A DNA stretch of 64,000 bases from PALSA-612 sp963773055 (GTDB taxonomy: Bacteria; Actinomycetota; Thermoleophilia; Gaiellales; Gaiellaceae), in contig CAVYZL010000003.1 in the NCBI GenBank assembly GCA_963773055.1, forward strand, positions 186,001 through 250,000. Direction: 5' to 3'. This document shows, one piece after another, positions 33,930 through 43,251 of this stretch (position 1 is the first letter of the stretch; every line of letters begins with the position of its first letter). The position numbers and the translations under genes are program-made. The notes under the pieces are model-generated. The model was not told the origin of the DNA and did not search any database. It saw only the letters and a program-made list of their open reading frames with translations.

Positions 33930-35465
33930 ATGACCGCGTGGCGGGAACGCGCGTTGCTCGGACTTGCCATCGGCGCGCTCGCAGCCGCGGTCCCGGCGTT
34001 GCTGCTGCACACCTTCAGCGGTGACCAGGTCTACCTGTCCGGCATGGTCCACTTCATCTGCGTCGGCACGACGGCGTTTGCCGCCACGATCGCCGCGGTC
34101 ACCCTGACGATCGTCGGCGCCAAGCGACGCGACGGTCGCACGGTGCTCGTCGGTACTGCGTTCTCGGTGATGGCCGCGCTGCTCGCTCTCCACGGCTTCG
34201 CCTCGCCGGGCGTGATCGTCGGCAACAACGGCGTCGTCGCCTTCACGGGCGGCGCGACGCTGCCGGTCGGCGGTGCGATCCTCGCGCTGACGGCGCTGCC
34301 TTCGCTGCGCCGGCCCGAGGCCGTCCCGAGGCTGCTGCTGCTGCAGGGGATCCTGCTCGCGGTCGTGATCGGGCTCGGCGTCTCGGCGCTCTTGACTCCG
34401 AGCCTCGTCCCGCCCGTCCCCGCGCCGAACAGCCCCGCAGCGATGGCGGCGCTCGCAGCAGGCTTCGTCTTCTTCGCCTTGCTGCTCTGGCGCGCCGTGC
34501 GCACGTACCTCTTGACGCGCCGCTGGGAGGACCTGTCGGTCGCCGTCGGCATCGTCTGGCTCGCGACCGCTCTCATCCCCGCGCTGACGCAGTCGTACGT
34601 CCAGCTCACGTGGTGGCTCGGGCACGGCTTCGAGCTCGTCGGGATCGTCTTGATCGTGGTCCCCGTCGCGCTCGACCTCCGGCACGCGTACCAGTCGCGC
34701 CCGCTCGTCGGCGACCTCCGCGGGGCCGAGCTCGTGGCCGCCGAGGAGAAGTTCCTCGGCTCGCAGGTGCGCGCTCTCATGCAGCGCCTCGCGGAGAAGG
34801 ACGTCTACACGGAGGAGCACACACGTCGTGTCGCCCTCCGCGCCGTGCAGGTCGGCGAGACGCTCGGCTTTCCGGCCACTCGCCTGCGCGAGCTGGCGAT
34901 CGGCGGGCTGCTCCACGACGTCGGCAAGCTTTCCGTCCCCGATGCCATCCTCTCGAAGCCCGGCGCGTTGGACGACACCGAGCGCCGCGTGATCGCCAAG
35001 CATCCGACGTGGGGCGTTCGACTGCTGGCGGAGGTCGGCGGCTTCTCGGACAGCGTCCATCGCCTCGTCAGGGACCATCACGAACGACTCGACGGCAGTG
35101 GATACCCGGGAGGGCTGCGGGAGGGTGACCTCGAGCTCGGCTCCCGGATCCTCGCCGTCTGCGACGTCTACGACGCTCTCATCTCACCGCGGGTCTACCG
35201 AGGGCCCTGGAGCCACGAGGAGGCGCTCGCTCACCTGTGGGAGCACGCGGGCACGGAGTTCGACCGCAAGTGCGTCGACGCGCTCGACCGCGTGCTGTCG
35301 AGCGAGCTCGCGCGAACGGCGCCCGTCGTCATCGTCGAGTCCGACGCCCGTCGTCGTCGCACCCGCCTCGTCGTAGCGAAGGCCACTGATAGGACCGGGT
35401 CGTGGTCCGCGAAGCGCATGGCGGCACACTCGTCCTCGGCGGAGGCTTCGCCGGTAGCTGGGTAG
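33930..35465 (+). CDS. Membrane HD-GYP domain protein (c-di-GMP phosphodiesterase type)
   Basis: A 511-residue protein. Residues 1-255 hold about eight hydrophobic helices of an unassigned membrane sensor. From about 270: QVRALMQRLAEKDVYTEEHT, then IGGLLHDVGKLSVPDAILSK (catalytic His-Asp), VRDHHERLDGSGYPGGLREG with an intact G-Y-P, and ILAVCDVYDALISPRVYRG. All expected metal ligands are present, so it should be active. It is divergent from the exporter cluster. Its 3' end overlaps the NADH dehydrogenase gene by 64 bases; the last 50 residues look non-family-like, so a frame break near the end is possible. Confidence 0.87.
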   Translation: MTAWRERALLGLAIGALAAAVPALLLHTFSGDQVYLSGMVHFICVGTTAFAATIAAVTLTIVGAKRRDGRTVLVGTAFSVMAALLALHGFASPGVIVGNNGVVAFTGGATLPVGGAILALTALPSLRRPEAVPRLLLLQGILLAVVIGLGVSALLTPSLVPPVPAPNSPAAMAALAAGFVFFALLLWRAVRTYLLTRRWEDLSVAVGIVWLATALIPALTQSYVQLTWWLGHGFELVGIVLIVVPVALDLRHAYQSRPLVGDLRGAELVAAEEKFLGSQVRALMQRLAEKDVYTEEHTRRVALRAVQVGETLGFPATRLRELAIGGLLHDVGKLSVPDAILSKPGALDDTERRVIAKHPTWGVRLLAEVGGFSDSVHRLVRDHHERLDGSGYPGGLREGDLELGSRILAVCDVYDALISPRVYRGPWSHEEALAHLWEHAGTEFDRKCVDALDRVLSSELARTAPVVIVESDARRRRTRLVVAKATDRTGSWSAKRMAAHSSSAEASPVAG

Positions 35466-36670
35466 CACGCCTGCTCGGCAAGCGCGGCCTCGAGACGACG
35501 ATCGTCAGCCGCGAGAACGTCATGCTGTTCACGCCGCTTCTGCCCGAGGCGGCTTCGGGGACGCTCGAGCCGCGCCACGTCGTCGTGCCGCTCCGGATGA
35601 TGTGCCCGCGGTCGGAGCTGATCCTCGGCGGGCTCTCGAGGCCTCGACACCGCCGAGCGCCACGCCACCGTCGACACGCACGGCGGCCCGCTCGAGATCG
35701 GCTACGAGCGGCTCGTCGTCGCGCTCGGCGCCGTCTCGCGGGCGCTCCCGATCCCGGGCCTCGTCGAGCACGGATTCGGGTTCAAGGATCTCGCCGACGC
35801 GATCGCGCTGCGCAACCACGTCCTGCGGGAGGTGGAGGCGGCTGACGCCGAGACGGACGAGGCGGATGCCCGGCGCCACCTGACCTTCGTGTTCGTCGGC
35901 GCCGGCTACGCGGGCGTCGAGGCGCTGGCCGAGCTCTCCGACCTCGTGCGCGACGCGCTCCGCTTCTATCCACGACTGCAGAAGGTGCCGTCACGCTGGG
36001 TGCTCGTCGGACGCCGCACCGTCGATCCTGCCCGAGATCCCGACGCGCCTCGGCGAGTACGCCGCGAAGGAACTGGGGCGACGCGGCGTCGACATCCGCG
36101 TCTCGACGACGCTCGAGTCCGTCGACGCGGGCAGCGCGACCCTCTCGGACGGCGAGCGGATCGAGACGCACACGCTCGTCTGGACGGCGGGCGTGCGCGC
36201 GAACCCGCTGCTCGCGGAGCTCGGCTTGCCGCTGGACGAGCGCGGACGGATCCGCGTCGACGGCTATCTCCGGGTCGAGGGATGCGAGGACGTGTGGGCG
36301 CTCGGGGACTGCGCCGCAGTGCCGAACGAGGCGACGCCGGGCAAGGCCGACCCGCCGACCTCCCAGCACGCGCTGCGCCAGGCGAGACGGCTCGCGAAGA
36401 ACCTGACGGGGACGCCCGAGCCGTATCGCTACCGGATGCTCGGCCAGGTGGCGACGCTCGGGCGCTACAAGGGGATCGCCGATGTCCTCGGCCTTCGCCT
36501 CCGCGGCTTTCCCGGCTGGTGGGTGACGCGCTCGTACCATCTCCTCCAGCTTCCGCTCGCCTCTCGCAAGCTGCGCGTGGTCACCGACTGGACGGTGGCG
36601 CTCTTCTTCCGTCGCGACATCGCCGAGCTGAGCATGCTCGGCCATCCGCGAAGGCTCGGGCGAGCCCTAG
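35402..36670 (+). CDS. Type II NADH dehydrogenase-like FAD oxidoreductase (frameshifted)
   Basis: About 421 residues after correcting breaks near 35638, 36009 and near the 3' end. Parts in order: GTLVLGGGFAGSWVARLLGK (FAD site), MLFTPLLPEAASGTLEPRHV, DTAERHATVDTHGGPLEIGY, FVFVGAGYAGVEALAELSDL (NADH site), ILPEIPTRLGEYAAKELGRR, VWALGDCAAVPN and FPGWWVTRSYHLLQLPL. It is a monotopic, non-pumping NADH:quinone oxidoreductase type. In the last frame the ORF would run antisense through ligD to 37455; a one-base shift ends it at 36670, the natural convergent end. Confidence 0.8.
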
Positions 36671-39009
36671 GAAACCTGCTTGAGCGCCGCCGCAAGCGAC
36701 TGGCCGCCCTCGAGGACGCCAGCGAAAAGATCCCCGTGGCGCGCGACGCGGCCGAGCACCGCGTCCATCGTGAACGCCTGCGGGTCGAGCCCCTCCTTCA
36801 CCTCGTCCCAGCGAAGCGGCGTCGACACGGACGCGCCCGGCACGGGGCGGACGGAGTAGGCCGAAGCGATCGTCTTGCCGGCGCCGTTCTGATTTGCGTC
36901 GACGAGCACTCCGCGGCGCTTCGCCTTCGACCACTCGGTCGTGACGAGCCCACGGTGCGTCGTGGCGAGCGTGCGCGCGACGATCTCCGCGAACTCCCGT
37001 GCGGCGCCGTACGTCGATCGGCGTGCGATCGGCACGAGCACGTGCATGCCGTCGGCGCCGCTCGTCTTCACGCAGCTCTCGAGCTCGAGCGCGTCGAGCA
37101 CCTGGCGGACGAGGAGGGCAACCTCGACCACCTCGTCGAACCCCACGTCCGGCGATGGATCAAGGTCGAAGAGCACCCAGTCGGGGCGGTCGGGCTTGTC
37201 GACGCGCGAGTACCACGTGTTCATGTCGATGCAACCCATGTTCACCATCCACAGGAGCCCGAGCTCGTCGTCGACGATCGGTGCGTCGATCTTCCGCCGC
37301 GTCCGCGGGCTGTCTCGCGTCGTCACCTCGAACGGGCGCGTCTCGATCCAGTCCGGCATGTGCGACGGCGCGTCCTTCTGAAAGAACATCTTCCCCTCGG
37401 CGCCGTCGGGGTAGCGCTTCATCGTGAACGGCCGCTTGCGGAGATGGGGCACTAGCACCGGTGCGACCTCGCGGTAGTACGCGAGCAGGTCGCCCTTCGT
37501 GATCCCCTCCCTCGGCCAGAAGACCTTGTCGAGGTTCGAGAGCTTGAGCGTCCTCCGGCCCCGCGTGATCTCGGTCGGGAAGGGCTCCTCGCGCCGCACT
37601 TCGTTCGCCGCCTTGTCGTCACGGAGACCGAGGAACGTCGGGAAGCGAAGCCTGCCCTGGTGCGTCCATTCGACGAACTCGACCTCGGCAACGAGCACGG
37701 GCTCGACCCAGACGACGTCGGACGCGCGGACGCGCGGCATCTTGGGCGCGTCTCCGAACGGGGAGTCGGGGCGCTCGAGCGCGCGGAGGCGGCGGAGGAG
37801 CTCGTCGAGCGTCCCGTCGGTGAAGCCCGTGCCGACGTTTCCCGCCCAGCGCAGCCGGCCGCGCTCCCAGATCCCGAGGACGAGGGCGCCGAGGCTGGAC
37901 TGGCGGCGGCCCTGCCCCTTCGTGTAGCCGCAGACGACAAACTCCTGCTGCGGGCGGATCTTCAATTTCAGCCAGGCGCGCGAGCGACGCTGCTCGTACG
38001 GTGCGTCCACGCGCTTCGCCATCACCCCTTCGAGCCCGGCCGCCGCGGCCGCGTCGAGCAACGCCTCTCCGTCGTCGAACGTCTCCGTGAGCAGCATCGT
38101 CCGCGAGCGCGGGTCGACGAGCTTCGCGAGCCGCTTGCGGCGCTCGGTGAGCGGAAGGTCGACGAGAGGCTCGCCGTCTGCCTCGAGCACGTCGAAGACG
38201 ACGTAGACGAGCGTGCCCGCGCCCTGCTGGATGGCGGAGAACGTCGCGCGCCCAGTCTCGTCGAGACGGCAGATCTCGCCGTCGATGACCGCATCCGGCG
38301 TGCGAAGCGCCTTGGGGATCGTGCTTGCAAGCTCGGAGAAGCGCGTCGTCAGCTCGTTCTCCCGCCGGCTCCTCAGGTCGACGACGCCACCGCGGACGTA
38401 CGCGAGCGCGCGGTAGCCGTCCCACTTGGGCTCGAACCACCAACCCTCGCCGGCCGGCAGATGGTCCGTCGGAGTCGCAGCCATCGGCCGGTAGGCACCG
38501 GGCGGGCTCGAGATCGCGCCGTCCGCCTTCCGCAGGATCAGCCAGTTCTTCGGGTCACCGCTGAGCTTCGCCGGCACGAGCGTCCACGTCCCCTGCAGGC
38601 GCTTGCCCGCAAGCCGAACGGTCAGCCCGCCGTTCTTCTTCTCCTCGAGCAGCTCGTACGTGCCCTGGTCCCAGATCTCGACAGTGCCCGCGCCGTACTG
38701 CCCCTTCGGGATCTCACCGGCGAACGTCGCGTACTCGAGCGGATGGTCCTCGACGTGAACGGCGAGGTGGCGCTCACCGGGCTCGAGCGGGACGCCGTTC
38801 GGCACCGCCCAGCTGGCGAGCGCGCCGTTTCGTTCGAGCCGGAAGTCGTAGTGGAGCCGGCGCGCGTCGTGGCGCTGGACGACGAAGATCGGCTCTCTGC
38901 TGCCCGCGCGCGCCCGGGACCGGCCTCGGGATGGCTTGACGGCGGGCTCCGAGGTCTTCTTCGCGTCACGCTTGCGCCGATAGTCACGAAGTTCGTCTTG
39001 CGAGGACAA
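36667..39009 (-). CDS. ligD: ATP-dependent DNA ligase LigD (PE-LIG-POL)
   Basis: A 780-residue three-domain protein. Phosphoesterase domain (about 35-160): FVVQRHDARRLHYDFRLERN and HVEDHPLEYATFAGEIPKGQ. Ligase domain (about 180-480): WWFEPKWDGYRALAY with the adenylated Lys, AVIDGEICRLDE, GLEGVMAKRVDAPYE. Primase/polymerase domain (about 510-780): LSNLDKVFWPREGITKGDLL, FDLDPSPDVGFDEV with the metal Asp pair and KTSGADGMHVLVPI. It acts in Ku-dependent end joining. The order is that of Pseudomonas LigD, not the POL-first order of mycobacteria. TTG start at 39009 with GGAGG 6 bases upstream. No ku gene is present in the window. Confidence 0.93.
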   Translation of the reverse strand: MSSQDELRDYRRKRDAKKTSEPAVKPSRGRSRARAGSREPIFVVQRHDARRLHYDFRLERNGALASWAVPNGVPLEPGERHLAVHVEDHPLEYATFAGEIPKGQYGAGTVEIWDQGTYELLEEKKNGGLTVRLAGKRLQGTWTLVPAKLSGDPKNWLILRKADGAISSPPGAYRPMAATPTDHLPAGEGWWFEPKWDGYRALAYVRGGVVDLRSRRENELTTRFSELASTIPKALRTPDAVIDGEICRLDETGRATFSAIQQGAGTLVYVVFDVLEADGEPLVDLPLTERRKRLAKLVDPRSRTMLLTETFDDGEALLDAAAAAGLEGVMAKRVDAPYEQRRSRAWLKLKIRPQQEFVVCGYTKGQGRRQSSLGALVLGIWERGRLRWAGNVGTGFTDGTLDELLRRLRALERPDSPFGDAPKMPRVRASDVVWVEPVLVAEVEFVEWTHQGRLRFPTFLGLRDDKAANEVRREEPFPTEITRGRRTLKLSNLDKVFWPREGITKGDLLAYYREVAPVLVPHLRKRPFTMKRYPDGAEGKMFFQKDAPSHMPDWIETRPFEVTTRDSPRTRRKIDAPIVDDELGLLWMVNMGCIDMNTWYSRVDKPDRPDWVLFDLDPSPDVGFDEVVEVALLVRQVLDALELESCVKTSGADGMHVLVPIARRSTYGAAREFAEIVARTLATTHRGLVTTEWSKAKRRGVLVDANQNGAGKTIASAYSVRPVPGASVSTPLRWDEVKEGLDPQAFTMDAVLGRVARHGDLFAGVLEGGQSLAAALKQVS

Positions 39010-39104
39010 ACCCGACCTCCGATCAGCAAAAAACGGCTATTTCACAGGGATTGCCGCGCGTGGACCTGAAGGGGAAAAGCCTGTGGAGACTGTGGATTGC
39101 GTAA

Positions 39105-39127
39105 CTTTGTGGCAGTTCGCCACAAAG
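39105..39127. terminator. Intergenic hairpin between accA and ligD
   Basis: CTTTGTGGC and GCCACAAAG pair perfectly over 9 bp around AGTTC. It lies 16 bases downstream of the accA stop and upstream of ligD. There is no T-run, so it may be an attenuator or mRNA 3' stabiliser rather than a classical terminator. Confidence 0.4.
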
Positions 39128-39142
39128 AATGCCACCTCCGGC

Positions 39143-40075
39143 TCACGCGTACACGCCCATGGCGCGGAATTTGGCCCGCCGCTGCCGCTTCAGCTCGTCG
39201 GCGGGCGTGCCCTCGATCTCGGACAGCGACTGCTCGAGCGCCTCGCCGAGCAGGCGGGCGGCCTCGTCGGGGTCGGTGTTCGCGCCGCCCGGAGGCTCGG
39301 GAACGATCGCGTCGACCACGCCCAGCTCAACGCAGTGGGCGGCATCGGGCTTGAATGCGGCGGCGGCCTTCCTCGCTTCGCCCGCGTCCCGCCAGAGGAT
39401 CGCCGCGCACCCTTCGGGCGAGATCACCGAGTAGATCGCGTTCTCCTGCATCAGCACGCGGTCGGCGACCGCGATCGCGATCGCACCGCCGGAGCCGCCC
39501 TCGCCGATCACGCACGAGACGATCGGGACGCCGAGCCGGGCCATCACCGCCTGCGATCGTGCGATCGCGCCGCCCTGGCCGTGCTGCTCGGCCGAGACCC
39601 CCGGATAGGCGCCCGGGGTGTCGACGAGCGTGAATAGCGGAAAGCGGTGCCGGTCGGCGATCCCCATCACGCGCATCGCCTTCCGGTAGCCCTCGGGATA
39701 CGCCATCCCGAAGTTCCGCTCCGTGCGCTCCTTGAGGTCCCGGCCCTTCTGGTGCCCGATCAGCGCGACCGTACGGCCGCGGAAGCGTCCGAGCCCCGTG
39801 ACGAGCGCGTGATCGTCGGCGCGGCTGCGGTCGCCGTGCAGCTCGACGAAGTCATCGAGCAGGCGGTCGACGTAGTCGAGCGTGTAGGGGCGGTCCGGGT
39901 GGCGAGCGAGCTCGACCGAGTGCCAGATCTCCTCGTCGGTCGCGTCCTCCCCCATCCGCTCGAGCTGCTGCTCGAGGCGTTCGAGCTCACCCTGGAGCCG
40001 CGTCCCCCCGAGCAGGCGGATGCCCCGCAGGTTCGCCAGCCGCTCGCGAAGGCGGAGCTGCTCGTCAGCGGTCAT
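39143..40075 (-). CDS. accA: Acetyl-CoA carboxylase carboxyltransferase, alpha subunit
   Basis: A 310-residue protein of usual AccA length. The N-terminal helical part is followed by HPDRPYTLDYVDRLLDDFVE, GDRSRADDHALVTGLGRFRG, RNFGMAYPEGYRKAMRVMGI, LVDTPGAYPGVSAEQHGQGG and CVIGEGGSGGAIAIAVADRV, all standard AccA signatures. With AccD it transfers carboxyl from biotin to acetyl-CoA, giving malonyl-CoA for fatty acids. I use the ATG at 40075 (11-base overlap with accD); a TTG at 40081 is possible. Confidence 0.93.
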   Translation of the reverse strand: MTADEQLRLRERLANLRGIRLLGGTRLQGELERLEQQLERMGEDATDEEIWHSVELARHPDRPYTLDYVDRLLDDFVELHGDRSRADDHALVTGLGRFRGRTVALIGHQKGRDLKERTERNFGMAYPEGYRKAMRVMGIADRHRFPLFTLVDTPGAYPGVSAEQHGQGGAIARSQAVMARLGVPIVSCVIGEGGSGGAIAIAVADRVLMQENAIYSVISPEGCAAILWRDAGEARKAAAAFKPDAAHCVELGVVDAIVPEPPGGANTDPDEAARLLGEALEQSLSEIEGTPADELKRQRRAKFRAMGVYA

Positions 40076-40913
40076 GGGCAAACAGGCGGAGCAGTCGGGA
40101 GACGTACGAGCGGAGCTCCTTCCGCGGAACGATCGCGTCGACGTGGCCGAAACGGTAGTTCGACTCCGCGAGGCCGAAGTCGTCGGGCAGCTTCTCGCGG
40201 GTCGTCTGCTGGACGACGCGGGGGCCGGTGAACGAGAGCAGCGCGCCCGGCTCCGCCACGATCACGTCGCCGAGCGACGCGAAGCTCGCAAGCACGCCTG
40301 CCGTCGTCGGGTGCGCCATCACGCTGATCATCGTCCCGCCCGCGTCGTGGAGCTCCTCGACCGCGCACACGGTCTTCGGGAGCTGCATCAGCGAGAGGAT
40401 CCCCTCCTGCATGCGCGCCCCTCCCGACGCGGTGACGGAGACGAGCGGCAGGCCGGCCTCCGCGGCGCTCTCGCAGGCACGCGCGAACTTCTCGCCGACG
40501 GCGCTCCCCATCGACCCGCCCAGGAACGTGAAGTCCATCACCGACAGCTCGCAGGGATGGCGATCGAGCGTCGCGCGGCCGATCACGATCGCCTCTCCGA
40601 GCCCCGTCGCGAGCTCTGCCTCGGCGAGCCGTTCGCGATAAGGCCGGAGGTCGAAGAACTCGAGAGGATCGGCCGAGCGGACGTCTTCTGCCTCCTCCTC
40701 GAAGGAGCCCGGATCGGAAAGCGACGCGATGCGCTCGTGCGCAGGCATCGGGAAGTGATGGCCGCACTGGCGGCAGACGCGCAGTGCCGACTTCAGCTCG
40801 TCGTCGCGGTAGTGCGAGCCGCAGGTCGGACACGTGTTCGGATGCCGCTTACCCTCGTCGGGGCGAGGCTCGTCCTTTGTCTCGATCGAGACGTCGACGC
40901 GGCTTTCGGCCAC
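40065..40913 (-). CDS. accD: Acetyl-CoA carboxylase carboxyltransferase, beta subunit
   Basis: A 282-residue protein. The N-terminal zinc finger has the four Cys in CPTCGSHY and CRQCGHHF. Then LEFFDLRPYRERLAEAELAT, VMDFTFLGGSMGSAVGEKFA, VTASGGARMQEGILSLMQL, MISVMAHPTTAGVLASFASL and IVAEPGALLSFTGPRVVQQT, all typical of AccD. GTG at 40913 with TAGACT (40920-40925) 6 bases upstream, a leaderless start. It overlaps accA and forms a two-gene operon. Confidence 0.94.
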   Translation of the reverse strand: MAESRVDVSIETKDEPRPDEGKRHPNTCPTCGSHYRDDELKSALRVCRQCGHHFPMPAHERIASLSDPGSFEEEAEDVRSADPLEFFDLRPYRERLAEAELATGLGEAIVIGRATLDRHPCELSVMDFTFLGGSMGSAVGEKFARACESAAEAGLPLVSVTASGGARMQEGILSLMQLPKTVCAVEELHDAGGTMISVMAHPTTAGVLASFASLGDVIVAEPGALLSFTGPRVVQQTTREKLPDDFGLAESNYRFGHVDAIVPRKELRSYVSRLLRLFAHDR

Positions 40914-40930
40914 GCAGCCAGTCTAGGCGG

Positions 40931-41704
40931 TTACAGCCCGAGCGCGGACACGAGCCTCGCCAGCTCGTCGACCGCAGTGTCGGGTGTCGCGCCCGTCAGG
41001 CCGACGCCCGCCACGGCCCCGTGGTCGGACACCGTGCGGAGCAGCGACTCCGCCTCGTCGAGCGTCAGGCCGTCCGGCTCTGGCATGAAGGACGCTAGCT
41101 CGGACACGTCGAGTGCGTCGCAGTCGAAGGCGACGTAGACGGCGTCCGTGTCGGCGAGCGCCGCCTCGACACCGTCGATGCCTCTCGCAAGCTCCGACTC
41201 AGCGATGAACTCGTCCTCCGCCGGATCGAGGTTGCGCGCGCCGATCAGCACCGTGTCCTCGACCTGAACGCCGCCCGAGTCGAGCACCATCCGCAGCGGC
41301 ATGCCCCACTGGTTGCCCGAGCGCGACGAGTCGTGCGTGTTCAGGTCGCCGTGGGCATCGACCCAGACGAGCGCGAGCCGATCGAACCGCGCCGCCAGGC
41401 CCTCGATCACGCCGACGTGCGAGCAGCAGCAACCGCCGAGCACGAGCGGCCGCTCGGGCAGGGCCAGCGCCAACGCGAGGTTCTGCTCGGACAGCGATTC
41501 CTCGGCGACGATCGCCACCTCCGGCCATGCGAGCGGCAGCCGCGCCGCGGCGGCCATCGGCTCGCCGCCGCTGCCCCACGCCCTCGGGACGCGGACGAGC
41601 CCGGCGCCGAACTCGCTGCCGCACGAATGGCACTCGTAGCTCGGCCCGACGGCGACGGCCGTGAAGGTCCCGCACTTCGGGCACTTGGCTCTGAGCACGC
41701 TCAT
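40931..41704 (-). CDS. Arginase/agmatinase-family protein with N-terminal zinc ribbon
   Basis: A 257-residue protein. Residues 1-35 form a zinc ribbon (KCPKCGTF and CHSCGSEF). The rest is a ureohydrolase fold: LALVWVDAHGDLNTHDSSRS (Asp-His-Asp metal ligands), LIGARNLDPAEDEFI and VYVAFDCDALDVSELASFMP (Asp-x-Asp). The first family motif, usually GGDHS, is instead GGCCCSHVG: the His remains but the Asp is gone. It may have a different substrate or metal. It follows the GNAT gene with an ATGA overlap. Confidence 0.83.
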   Translation of the reverse strand: MSVLRAKCPKCGTFTAVAVGPSYECHSCGSEFGAGLVRVPRAWGSGGEPMAAAARLPLAWPEVAIVAEESLSEQNLALALALPERPLVLGGCCCSHVGVIEGLAARFDRLALVWVDAHGDLNTHDSSRSGNQWGMPLRMVLDSGGVQVEDTVLIGARNLDPAEDEFIAESELARGIDGVEAALADTDAVYVAFDCDALDVSELASFMPEPDGLTLDEAESLLRTVSDHGAVAGVGLTGATPDTAVDELARLVSALGL

Positions 41705-42597
41705 GTCAGGGCCTTCTCGAAGGTCACGTGCTCCGACTCGACGCGCATGCCGACACTCTCGTACAGGCGCGTCGCGCCGGTCGGGTTCTCGGAGTCGACG
41801 CCGAGCGTCGCGCGGTCCCAGCCACGCAGCCTGAACTCACGGAAGGCATGCAGAAGCAGCGCGCGGCCAAAGCCCCGACGCCGCCACGGCTTCCGGACGG
41901 CGAGCATGCCGACGGAGCCGCCGCCGAGCATGGGCTCGCACCGCGCGAGCGCGGCGATCTCGTCGCCGTCGCGAATCACGAACCACAAGCTCTTGTCGTC
42001 ATCTTTCCGTAGCGCCCACCACTCGTCGAACGGCAGCGCATGAAAGCCCCACTCCTCCGCGAATGCCTCGCCGGCTGCGGCCTGGAACGCGCGTGCCTCC
42101 GCATCCCGGAAGGTGTCGATCGCGAAGCCGTCCGGCAGAGCCGGCTCCTCGGGCTCCGAGCTGAGGTCGATCGCCATCACGTAGTGACGTCGAGCGGCCC
42201 GATAGTCGCGCGCCTCGAACAACGTCCGCGCGCCGTTGTCCGCACCCAGCGTGATCTGGCGAAAGCACGTGCCTCCGAGCTCGCGGCCCCGTCGCTCGCC
42301 GATGTCGACGAGCATCGACCCGAGCCCCTCGCCTCCTTTGCCTGGCCGGACGACCCCGACCACGACGATGTCGTCGCCGTACTGCTCGAGCCAGCCGAGT
42401 GCAACGATCGCGCCGTCGTCCTCGAGCGTCCAGGAGTTCTCGTCGAGCTTCGTCCGGCGCCACCAGCTACGCACGTCATCCGCAGAGACCGTGCCCGGAT
42501 AGCCGTGCTCCCGCTCGTCCTCCTCGAGCACCTCGGCGACCGCCGGGGCATCCGCCGAGCCGAGCGGCCGCCAGCCCTCAGGCAGGGACGAGCTCAT
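41701..42597 (-). CDS. Tandem GNAT acetyltransferase (MshD-like layout)
   Basis: A 298-residue protein with two GNAT domains. The first (about 10-145) has GVVRPGKGGEGLGSMLVDIG, the second (about 155-298) MLAVRKPWRRRGFGRALLLH and LGVDSENPTGATRLYESVGM; both acetyl-CoA loops (R/Q-x-x-G-x-G/A) are present, the second better conserved. Mycothiol synthase MshD has the same double layout and length, but the diagnostic residues cannot be judged here. ATG at 42597 lies 20 bases inside the HAD gene's 3' end. Confidence 0.82.
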   Translation of the reverse strand: MSSSLPEGWRPLGSADAPAVAEVLEEDEREHGYPGTVSADDVRSWWRRTKLDENSWTLEDDGAIVALGWLEQYGDDIVVVGVVRPGKGGEGLGSMLVDIGERRGRELGGTCFRQITLGADNGARTLFEARDYRAARRHYVMAIDLSSEPEEPALPDGFAIDTFRDAEARAFQAAAGEAFAEEWGFHALPFDEWWALRKDDDKSLWFVIRDGDEIAALARCEPMLGGGSVGMLAVRKPWRRRGFGRALLLHAFREFRLRGWDRATLGVDSENPTGATRLYESVGMRVESEHVTFEKALT

Positions 42598-43219
42598 CGA
42601 GCGTCTCCGGTAGGGCTGACAGGTCGGGCAGCTCACGCGTCGGAGCAAGCCCGTCGGCGCTCTCGTCGAGGCGGTTGATCCAGACGCACGGAATCCCGAG
42701 CTCCGTAGTTGGCGCCACGTCGTGGAACAGGCTCGCAGCGACGTGGACGTCGGGCAGCCGGCCACGCCGTTCCTCGAACGCGCGCCAGTGCCCTTCGGAG
42801 GGCTTGTACGACCCGATCTCCGAGGCGACGATCGAATCGTCGAACGGAACGCCGATCGAAGCCATCGACGCGTCGATCAGCTCGCGATCAGTGTTCGAGA
42901 GGATGCAGAGCTTCCACGCGCCCGCGTGAGCCCGAGCGAGGGCCCCGGGCACCTCCTTAAACACCCGCCAGCCCGGCAGCGACGCGCCTAGCGCATCCCG
43001 CTCCTCCGTCGGCGCGCCGAGGCGCTCGAGCACGCGCGCCATCACCTCGCGATATGCGAGCGTCGAATCCTCGTGCTCGACGACCGGCTCGAGGGCGTGG
43101 TACTCGGCGAGCTTCGCGTCCGCCTCGTCTTCGCCGAAGATCCGCGCCAGCTCGCCGCGGATGCCGCCGTTCCAGTCGACGAGCGTCCCGTAGCAGTCGA
43201 ACGTCGCCCAGCGCTCCAC
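42578..43219 (-). CDS. HAD-superfamily hydrolase (haloacid dehalogenase type II-like)
   Basis: A 213-residue protein. Motif I is ATFDCYGTLVDWNGG (nucleophile Asp; the second Asp of phosphatases is replaced by Gly-Thr-Leu context), motif II CILSNTDRELI, motif III SYKPSEGHW, motif IV ASLFHDVAPTTELGI. This D-x-Y-G-T and S-x-x-H-D pattern fits the haloacid dehalogenase subgroup. GTG at 43219, TAAAGT (43232-43227) 7 bases upstream. It heads the HAD-GNAT-arginase operon. Confidence 0.85.
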   Translation of the reverse strand: MERWATFDCYGTLVDWNGGIRGELARIFGEDEADAKLAEYHALEPVVEHEDSTLAYREVMARVLERLGAPTEERDALGASLPGWRVFKEVPGALARAHAGAWKLCILSNTDRELIDASMASIGVPFDDSIVASEIGSYKPSEGHWRAFEERRGRLPDVHVAASLFHDVAPTTELGIPCVWINRLDESADGLAPTRELPDLSALPETLDELVPA

Positions 43220-43251
43220 GACCTCGACTTTACCGAGGACGAGAAGAGGCG

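Noticed and set aside
31797..35081. Minus-strand open frame of 1094 codons
   Set aside because: Only the part from 33857 to about 32610 is protein-like (GT-B gene), plus the start of the next GT4 gene; the rest is antisense of the HD-GYP gene.
36671..37455. C-terminal extension of the NADH dehydrogenase frame through ligD
   Set aside because: Antisense to a conserved ligD domain; a single-base shift gives a natural stop at 36670.
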